Assembly: GCF_000424325.1 (NCBI RefSeq)
Contig: NZ_AUJR01000012.1
Span: 1-64,000, forward strand
Direction: 5' to 3'
DNA length: 64,000 bases
Source: [Clostridium] clostridioforme AGR2157
GTDB taxonomy: Bacteria > Bacillota > Clostridia > Lachnospirales > Lachnospiraceae
A program made the translations under genes and the position numbers. Below are positions 58,622 to 64,000 of the stretch, in pieces; the stretch's first letter is position 1, and each line of letters starts with the position of its first letter. The notes below the pieces were generated by a model. That model was not told where the DNA came from and did no database searches. It saw nothing but the letters and a program-made list of their open reading frames with translations.

Positions 58622-59660
58622 ATGTCATGCCATGTCTGAACAGTACAACCCCATCTGTTTCCACGGAAAGTCCTACCTTCATACCTACCTGGAATTTTGT
58701 CTGCAGACCAATGCCTTCCATCCTCTGGCACAGAATGCTTCCTCCGGGAACGATTTTCTCAGGAACCCTTACCCTTATTTCTGTCATCTCCCCCATAAAG
58801 GTGACTTCCTCCACCTCAAAATCCCCGTCCTTTTGCAGTTGGACTGAATACGGGCGTATCATGGCTTCATAGGTCCCATCAGGCAAATCCGACCTTTTCT
58901 CAAACAGATTGCTGGCAAACCTGCCTCCAATCACCTGTCCGGGAACATAATTCACCTTACCAAAATATTCTGCCACTGTTTTTGTCTCCGGTTGATAAAA
59001 CATCTGCTCAGGAGTACCGTACTGCAGGACCTTCCCATGGCCCATCAGCGCAATGCGGTCAGACATGCGGAGGGCCTCTGCCTTGTCATGGGTGACCAGA
59101 ATGGTGGTGATTTTCCATTCCTCATGCAGTTTCCTTACCAGCCGCGCCATCTCCGTCCGCAGCCCCTCGTCCAGACCGGAAAACGGTTCGTCCAGAAGAA
59201 GAACCCTGGGATTTGCTGCCAAAGCCCTGGCCAATGCCACTCTCTGCATCTGCCCTCCCGACATCTCCTTCATCTTTCTCTTCTCAAATCCGGCAAGCTG
59301 CACCGCTCCCAGGAGTTCCCCCACCCGCTCCTTCTGTTCCTTTTTCGGCACCTTTTTTAATTCCATGGGAAAGGAAATATTTTTCTCCACCGTCATGTGG
59401 GGAAACAACCGTAAATCCTGGAACACGATTACCGTTCCCCGCTTCTCCGGCAGCTGGTCCGTCACAGATGTTCCCTGTATCCGTATATCCCCGCTCTCCT
59501 GCTCCAAAAGACCTGCTATGCATTTTAACAGAGTGGTCTTTCCGCAGCCGGATTCCCCTAAAAGGGACACGAACTCTCCCTCCTGTATTTCCAGGTCAAT
59601 TCCGTGCAGTATCACCCTTTTCTGAAGTGATACTGTCAGATTTTCTATGTTAAGACTCAT
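58620..59660 (-). CDS. ABC transporter ATP-binding protein (PotA/FbpC/YnjD-like)
   Basis: A 346-residue ATPase. Walker A is LLGESGCGKTTLL, then Q loop QDLRLFPHMTVEKNI, signature KEMSGGQMQRVALARALAA, Walker B VLLLDEPFSGLDEG and switch His VTHDKAEAL. A C-terminal TOBE-like domain of about 110 residues follows. It powers the two permeases upstream. The start at 59660 has GGAGG six bases before it and overlaps the permease end by 11 bases. Confidence 0.92.
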   Translation of the reverse strand: MSLNIENLTVSLQKRVILHGIDLEIQEGEFVSLLGESGCGKTTLLKCIAGLLEQESGDIRIQGTSVTDQLPEKRGTVIVFQDLRLFPHMTVEKNISFPMELKKVPKKEQKERVGELLGAVQLAGFEKRKMKEMSGGQMQRVALARALAANPRVLLLDEPFSGLDEGLRTEMARLVRKLHEEWKITTILVTHDKAEALRMSDRIALMGHGKVLQYGTPEQMFYQPETKTVAEYFGKVNYVPGQVIGGRFASNLFEKRSDLPDGTYEAMIRPYSVQLQKDGDFEVEEVTFMGEMTEIRVRVPEKIVPGGSILCQRMEGIGLQTKFQVGMKVGLSVETDGVVLFRHGMT

Positions 59661-60480
59661 AATATCCTCCAACCATCTGTCTTGTCCAATGCCCTGCAAT
59701 CCGTTCAAATACAGCAAATACCATCAGGGTAATGCCCATGAACAGAATGCTGTAAATGCAGGCAATGTTCCGGTTGCCGCTCTGTAAATAGGGAACCATC
59801 ACAATCGCAAAGGTCTTTATCCTGCCGCCTCCAAGAAGCAGCGTTAGAAAATACTGACTGAAGGATACGATATAGGACATGCTTACTGCTGACAGTATCA
59901 CCGGGACCAGCATTGGCAGGGTGGTCCTTCGGAATGCCTGAAAAGAACTGGCTCCCAGCACCCTGGCCTGCTCTTCCAGTGTAATGCCGACTGCCTGGGA
60001 GCCGTCCATGATAAGGCGCACAGCGTAGGGCAGGGAATAAATCAGGTGTGCCAGGATAACCCCCGACACAGTGTTATTAAGCCCCAACCGTATAAATGTA
60101 ATCTGTATCCCCATGGCAAACACAGTAGTCGGCACCATCAGCGGAAGGACTACAAGAAAGGAAATCACATCCTTGCCCCGGAACTGGTACAGGATAAGGG
60201 CCCTGGACGTCAATACCCCAACAGTGGCCGATAAAAGGGCCACTACAGAAGAAATCATGATGCTGGACGTCATGAGGGAGGCCAGCTCTCCCTTTCTCCT
60301 GACAATTTCCATGACAGCCCGGTCCGAGAACACCTGGGGAAATAAGCCGGGCCAGGCCCATCGTTCTGTAAATACCCATATCACCAGGCTGGCAGCGGGA
60401 ATCAGGATGGCTGCACACAGCAGGGCTAGAATCATACTTGAAATAAACGATTTTCTTTTCTTCATAACCTTTTGCTCCAT
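59650..60480 (-). CDS. ABC transporter permease 2 (YnjC/PotC-like)
   Basis: A 276-residue permease with six membrane helices and the EAA-type loop EEQARVLGASSFQAFRRTTLPMLVP. It pairs with the permease at 60499-61365; in E. coli ynjC these two halves are one fused gene. It overlaps the ATPase gene start. Confidence 0.88.
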   Translation of the reverse strand: MEQKVMKKRKSFISSMILALLCAAILIPAASLVIWVFTERWAWPGLFPQVFSDRAVMEIVRRKGELASLMTSSIMISSVVALLSATVGVLTSRALILYQFRGKDVISFLVVLPLMVPTTVFAMGIQITFIRLGLNNTVSGVILAHLIYSLPYAVRLIMDGSQAVGITLEEQARVLGASSFQAFRRTTLPMLVPVILSAVSMSYIVSFSQYFLTLLLGGGRIKTFAIVMVPYLQSGNRNIACIYSILFMGITLMVFAVFERIAGHWTRQMVGGYYES

Positions 60481-60498
60481 ATCCTTCTGCTTCGCAGT

Positions 60499-61365
60499 TT
60501 ACTGTTCCATCAACGCCTTCATGTTCTTCCTCATGATGAAATAATAAATCCAGGCGCTGAGCACGGAGAGTACGATGATGATTCCATTCAGTGCCATGGC
60601 ATAAGGCCGTTTTCTTAAATCCGGATGAATATACTGCTGATATGCCAGCACCGGAAGAGCCTTAGGGGAGGTTGCTCCCAGAAGAAGGGGAAGCTCATAG
60701 GCTCCCAGTGCAAATACAAATATAATCAGGAATCCGCTGATTACCGCATCCTTACACAGAGGCAGGGTGACCTTACAAAACGCTGTCCACCGGTCCGCTC
60801 CCAGGTTTATGGCCGCCTCACCCAGTTTTTCATTGATATTTGCCATCAGCGCAATGACAAAATAAATGATGAATGGAATCTCTTTCCACAAATATGCCAG
60901 TATGACCCCAACTCCCCTTGTATCGTAAATGAGCATGGGAAACTGCTGCTGTTCCTGCAATAATCCAAGGGCATAACCAAGCCTGGCCAGCATCCCATTC
61001 TGCGAGAAAATATTAACCATGAAAATGGCCACCACCACATGGGGGACAATGATGGGAAGCTGTATCACCCGCATCATTGGGCCCTTTGTCTTTTTGTGCA
61101 TTACACACACAGCGCTTAAGCACACGCCTGCCGCAGCGGCAATCCCTGCGGACAAGAATGCCGCCCTGAGGCTGTACAACACGGATTTAAGCATTTCCGG
61201 CCTGGCCAGTACTTCCCTGTAATATTTTAACGTTGGTTCCCTTAATCCAAAAGCTGGAATCACCCCCAGACTTTGGGTGATTCCAGTTGCCAATCCTATG
61301 ATAAAAAACAGGGACAGGATGATTTGGGGAACCAGAAGCAAATACGGTGTCAGCTTTCTTCTCAT
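60499..61365 (-). CDS. ABC transporter permease 1 (YnjC/PotB-like)
   Basis: A 288-residue permease with six helices and loop EAAINLGADRWTAFCKVTLPLCKDAV. The start is placed at 61365, seven bases after GGGAGG. The frame is also open from the ATG at 61380 (MGGNG...), which is the last unit of a 14-base tandem repeat. It precedes the second permease. Confidence 0.88.
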   Translation of the reverse strand: MRRKLTPYLLLVPQIILSLFFIIGLATGITQSLGVIPAFGLREPTLKYYREVLARPEMLKSVLYSLRAAFLSAGIAAAAGVCLSAVCVMHKKTKGPMMRVIQLPIIVPHVVVAIFMVNIFSQNGMLARLGYALGLLQEQQQFPMLIYDTRGVGVILAYLWKEIPFIIYFVIALMANINEKLGEAAINLGADRWTAFCKVTLPLCKDAVISGFLIIFVFALGAYELPLLLGATSPKALPVLAYQQYIHPDLRKRPYAMALNGIIIVLSVLSAWIYYFIMRKNMKALMEQ

Positions 61366-61369
61366 TCCA

Positions 61370-61411
61370 TTTCCTCCCATCAGTTTCCTCCCATCAGTTT
61401 CCTCCCATCGG
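61370..61411 (-). repeat. 14-bp tandem repeat of a Shine-Dalgarno/ATG unit
   Basis: Three 14-base units (61370-61383, 61384-61397, 61398-61411). On the transcribed strand the array reads as repeated CTGATGGGAGGAAA. The first two copies encode M-G-G-N-stop, each stop overlapping the next start as TGATG; the third copy is in frame with the permease. Each unit also supplies GGGAGG to the next. Confidence 0.85.
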
Positions 61412-61419
61412 ATTCCTAA

Positions 61420-62640
61420 TTATTTACCAACTACTTCCTCCGCCCAGATTTCCTCAATGATGGGAACCAGCTGCGCAGGCATCTCAGGAAGGCGCTTGGA
61501 GAGGAGCTCATCCTGGGGGATTGTTCCCTTACCCAGGTCCACCCGGTCAAAGGCTGCCTTCTGTTCATCGGAAAGCTTTTCATTGTCCAATACCGGAATG
61601 ACCCTCAGCTTCTCGTAGCGGTCCGCCTGGATTTCCGGTGACAGCATCTCATTGATTGCCACCATGGCGCCGGCCTTATTGCCGGAGTTGGCTGCAATTG
61701 CCATGAAATTGGTATTGCCAATGGTGCCCTTGTCAAACTGGAAGGTTTCCGTGGTATCCGTATATTTGCCGTCCTCAATATTCAGGGCCACGTCATAGGC
61801 TCCGTACGTCATATTCATCACCAGTTCCCCGTCCGCGAACATATTGTCCACAGTAGTGGATGAATCCGGGAAGGTGACTCCCTGGTTCCAAAGGTATGGA
61901 TTCAGCTCCCTTAGGTACTCCATGGCCGGAGCCACTGCCGCTCTTACGGTCTCCTTGTCAGCCTCCATATCCATGAACTGTTCATAGCCGCAGATTTCAT
62001 AGATGATATTTCTTACAAATGCGCTGCCTGTAAAATCAGGAAGCGCCGGATACGTCACCTTGCCCGGATATTTCTGCACGAATTCCATCAGTGCCTGGGC
62101 GCTCTCAGGCACATCCGGCGTCACCGCCAGGTCCGCCACCATGACCACCTGGGCCTTTCCGTAAGGCGCCTCATACCCCTCAATTGGATAAGCAAAGTCC
62201 ATGGTCACATCCTCGCTGTCCCCATCCACATAATCATTGAAATTAGGAAGCTTGTCTGTAAAGGGTCCGTACAGCATGTTGTTTTCCTTTGCCGACTGGA
62301 AATTCTCCCCGTTAATCCAAATCATGTCAATGCTTCCGTCCTTCTCGCCCGCCTGTATCTCTCCGGTTAACTGGCTCAAAACCTGGTCAATATCCATAGG
62401 AACACGTTCCATTGTAATGTCATATTTTTCCTTCATGACAGGCGCAAATACATCGTCCAGCCATTGGTTCAGCTTATCATCCCCGCCCCAGCCGTAGAAC
62501 GTGACCGTGGTTCCCTTTGCAGCCTCCTTCATCTCATCAAAGGACATGTTTTCCATGCCCTGACTACCGGTGCCTGAACACCCTCCAAGAGACAGCATCA
62601 TTACGGCTGCCAATATCGCTGCTGTGATTCTTCTCTTCAT
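61420..62640 (-). CDS. ABC transporter substrate-binding lipoprotein (YnjB-like)
   Basis: A 406-residue extracellular solute-binding protein. The lipobox LSLGGC (Cys around residue 21) precedes VTFYGWGGDDKLNQWLDDVFAPVMKEKYDITMERV, IDMIWINGENFQSAKENNMLYGPFTDKLPNF and LVMNMTYGAYDVAL. This is the YnjB type related to iron and polyamine binding proteins, so a small ligand is likely rather than a polysaccharide. Ligand unknown. First gene after the rhodanese in this operon. Confidence 0.85.
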   Translation of the reverse strand: MKRRITAAILAAVMMLSLGGCSGTGSQGMENMSFDEMKEAAKGTTVTFYGWGGDDKLNQWLDDVFAPVMKEKYDITMERVPMDIDQVLSQLTGEIQAGEKDGSIDMIWINGENFQSAKENNMLYGPFTDKLPNFNDYVDGDSEDVTMDFAYPIEGYEAPYGKAQVVMVADLAVTPDVPESAQALMEFVQKYPGKVTYPALPDFTGSAFVRNIIYEICGYEQFMDMEADKETVRAAVAPAMEYLRELNPYLWNQGVTFPDSSTTVDNMFADGELVMNMTYGAYDVALNIEDGKYTDTTETFQFDKGTIGNTNFMAIAANSGNKAGAMVAINEMLSPEIQADRYEKLRVIPVLDNEKLSDEQKAAFDRVDLGKGTIPQDELLSKRLPEMPAQLVPIIEEIWAEEVVGK

Positions 62641-62664
62641 TTTCTCATCCTCGCTATTAGCACT

Positions 62665-62705
62665 TTTCCCCCTGCCGTGATCTTATGCAGTACGGCAGGG
62701 GGAAA
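62665..62705 (-). repeat. Perfect 14-bp hairpin between rhodanese and binding-protein genes
   Basis: TTTCCCCCTGCCGT (62665-62678) pairs exactly with ACGGCAGGGGGAAA (62692-62705). In the transcribed direction it is followed by AGTGC, not Ts, so it is more likely an mRNA-stabilising or processing hairpin that sets relative levels than a terminator. Confidence 0.7.
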
Positions 62706-62727
62706 TAACATCACCGGAAGGGTTATC

Positions 62728-63645
62728 CTATTCTGTCACAAATGCAGCCTGGATATCCTTATCCTTTGCGCCATTTTCAATAATGAACAGATTGTCAACA
62801 TCAAATCCCGCATCCTTCAAAACAGAAATGCCGGTCTTTGCACACTTGTTGCCGCTGTAGCAAAGCAGGTATACTGGTTTGGACGGGTCCATCTCCTCTT
62901 TTGCCATCTTGTACATGGCAGTCTGGGCATCCGGGTCCTCAATCTCCTTTAAGGGGCACTGCAGGGAACCCTTTAAATGGCCTTCTGCATATGTATCATT
63001 GTCACGCACATCCAGAATCTGAACATTGTCTCCTCCAACTTCCTTTAAGGCATCTGCCGCCGCAACGGTCTTCCAGTCAATGTTCTCGTCTGCGCGGTTG
63101 GTGGTAAGGGCGCCTTTCTCAGATCCCAGGGCTTTTGCTCCGCCCTCCACAGTATAAATCAGGGAGCCGTCGATACCAGCCTCCTTAAGCACTCCGGTTG
63201 TCTTCTCAGCACCTTTCTTGCCGCTGTTGCAGATAATGTAGATTTTCTGTCCGTCGCTTAAGTTCTCCTTTGCATACGTGCTCATGGCATCTGCCAGCGA
63301 ATCATCCTCCAGTGGGAAAATAGGGCACCAAATGGAATCAGCCACTCTTCCCTTCACATAGTTATCCCATTCCCTTACATCCAGCACATGGGCGCTCTTA
63401 TCTTTTGCTGCCGCCACTGCATCTGCAGGGGATACGTACTGATAACTGTCATCTGACTGTGCAGCCGCTGTTGTCTCAGCACCTGCTGCATCAGCTGCCG
63501 TGGTATCTGCGGCAGCTGCATCTGCTGCTGTAGTCTCTGCTGCTGCCTGAGCTGTTGTTTCATTTACTGCTTTCTGGCCGCATCCGGCCGCCACTGTCAT
63601 GGACAGCGCCATCATGATTCCTAATGTTACGATTTTCTTTTTCAT
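62728..63645 (-). CDS. Two-domain rhodanese lipoprotein
   Basis: A 305-residue extracytoplasmic protein. The lipobox VAAGC (Cys around residue 22) is followed by an Ala/Thr/Asp-rich linker made of near-repeats (TTAADAAAAD type), then two rhodanese domains. Each has an active Cys loop: CNSGKKGAEKT (around residue 150) and CYSGNKCAKTG (around residue 265), with DVREWDNYVKG and DVRDNDTYAEGHLKG before them. Both domains thus look competent to carry persulfide or selenide sulfur. Its start overlaps the upstream TVP38-like gene by ATGA. The neighbourhood matches E. coli ynjE beside ynjBCD. Confidence 0.9.
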   Translation of the reverse strand: MKKKIVTLGIMMALSMTVAAGCGQKAVNETTAQAAAETTAADAAAADTTAADAAGAETTAAAQSDDSYQYVSPADAVAAAKDKSAHVLDVREWDNYVKGRVADSIWCPIFPLEDDSLADAMSTYAKENLSDGQKIYIICNSGKKGAEKTTGVLKEAGIDGSLIYTVEGGAKALGSEKGALTTNRADENIDWKTVAAADALKEVGGDNVQILDVRDNDTYAEGHLKGSLQCPLKEIEDPDAQTAMYKMAKEEMDPSKPVYLLCYSGNKCAKTGISVLKDAGFDVDNLFIIENGAKDKDIQAAFVTE

Positions 63646-64000
63646 TTCTTCCTCCTTGAATTATCTTGTTTTTCTATATATATTTTCCTTATCATGACAA
63701 TTAAAGCAGATAAGGCAAATAATATCATTAATCCTGTGACAAAAAACTTGGCGCCGCCGGTCAGCATTCCACCCACATAGGAGTACACGATGGTTGCCGG
63801 AAGCTGCCCAATACCCGTGGCAATGAAAAATGACAGGAAGGGCATGGATGTAAGCCCTGCCGCATAGCTTACAATGTCAAAGGACACGAACGGCAGAAGC
63901 CGGCAAATCAGTATTGTATTTTTGCCGTATTTATCAAAAAAGGGGTCAATCTGTTTAAGCCCTGACTTACTGGTCAGCTTTTCCGCTGCATCCCTTCCCA
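63642..64000 (-). CDS. TVP38/TMEM64 (DedA-like) membrane protein, partial
   Basis: The frame continues past the window edge, so the N-terminus is missing; the apparent start at 63887 is an internal GTG. Visible sequence is GRDAAEKLTSKSGLKQIDPF, then ILICRLLPFVSFDIVSYAAG, GQLPATIVYSYVGGML and a final helix. RLLPFVSFDIVSYAAGL is the SNARE-associated/TVP38 signature shared with YdjX and YdjZ. It is coupled to the rhodanese gene (ATGA overlap). Confidence 0.85.
   Translation of the reverse strand, partial: GRDAAEKLTSKSGLKQIDPFFDKYGKNTILICRLLPFVSFDIVSYAAGLTSMPFLSFFIATGIGQLPATIVYSYVGGMLTGGAKFFVTGLMILFALSALIVMIRKIYIEKQDNSRRKK

Noticed and set aside
63887-63887. Start of the last gene at 63887
   Set aside because: The codon is an internal GTG; the frame continues upstream with conserved TVP38 residues to the window edge.
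1-64000. rRNA, tRNA or prophage structural genes
   Set aside because: Looked for conserved tRNA loop sequence and phage-like operons and found none; the only mobile genes are in the first 6.6 kb.

Overview
The window looks like a chromosomal segment of a gut Clostridia, most plausibly a Lachnospiraceae of the Enterocloster/[Clostridium] clostridioforme-bolteae type. This is an inference from gene content: CUT1 sugar ABC transporters with YesM/YesN two-component systems, intracellular uronide-degrading enzymes, molybdenum hydroxylases, AGGAGG ribosome sites and moderate GC. No rRNA, tRNA or CRISPR array was seen.

Layout. (1) 1-2.3 kb: an IS91-like insertion (HUH transposase plus tyrosine recombinase). 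(2) 2.3-6.7 kb: the right part of a mobilizable element with a Cys-rich VLP protein, a RepA-N protein, a MobV-type relaxase broken by one amber codon, a small ORF and a large serine recombinase. (3) 6.7-16 kb: an L-rhamnose operon (rhaB-rhaM-rhaA-rhaD) continuing into a TRAP transporter and a GH105 hydrolase, preceded by an AraC regulator. (4) 15.9-17.6 kb: an AT-rich AAA ATPase with a small partner ORF. (5) 17.7-26.3 kb: an ABC importer with intracellular GH88, heparinase II/III-like lyase and beta-glucuronidase, divergent from a YesM/YesN pair (26.5-30.0 kb); then a GH78 alpha-L-rhamnosidase. (6) 32.8-40.3 kb: an internally deleted proton pyrophosphatase, thiC behind a TPP riboswitch, a dicarboxylate symporter, YciI, DUF1062, NuoE-like and YARHG-type proteins. 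(7) 40.6-46.1 kb: a purine riboswitch, a three-subunit xanthine dehydrogenase and an NCS2 purine permease. (8) glgC-glgD; a double-cubane-cluster reductase with its activator. (9) 50.8-56.7 kb: a LysR-flanked operon of RraA-like protein, hydroxyacid dehydrogenase, DASS transporter and metallohydrolase, enclosing a gltS remnant. (10) yedF. (11) 57.6-64 kb: nucleoside hydrolase, a three-gene ABC core with a binding protein, a two-domain rhodanese lipoprotein and a TVP38-type membrane protein, resembling the E. coli ydjXYZ-ynjA-F neighbourhood.

How it works together: two carbohydrate modules import uronic-acid-containing oligosaccharides and cut them inside the cell, since none of the hydrolases or lyases shows a signal peptide. 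One appears to serve pectin-type rhamnogalacturonan disaccharides (TRAP + GH105 + rhamnose pathway); the other serves glycosaminoglycan-type or glucuronide oligomers (ABC + GH88 + lyase + glucuronidase). A riboswitch whose terminator overlaps the aptamer links purine supply to purine breakdown. Several gene remnants (relaxase, gltS, a CD3324/Mor-like regulator, a pyridoxamine-phosphate-oxidase-like fragment, the pyrophosphatase) show ongoing gene decay. Three short tandem repeats lie at gene starts or between cistrons, and two of them carry Shine-Dalgarno-like cores.
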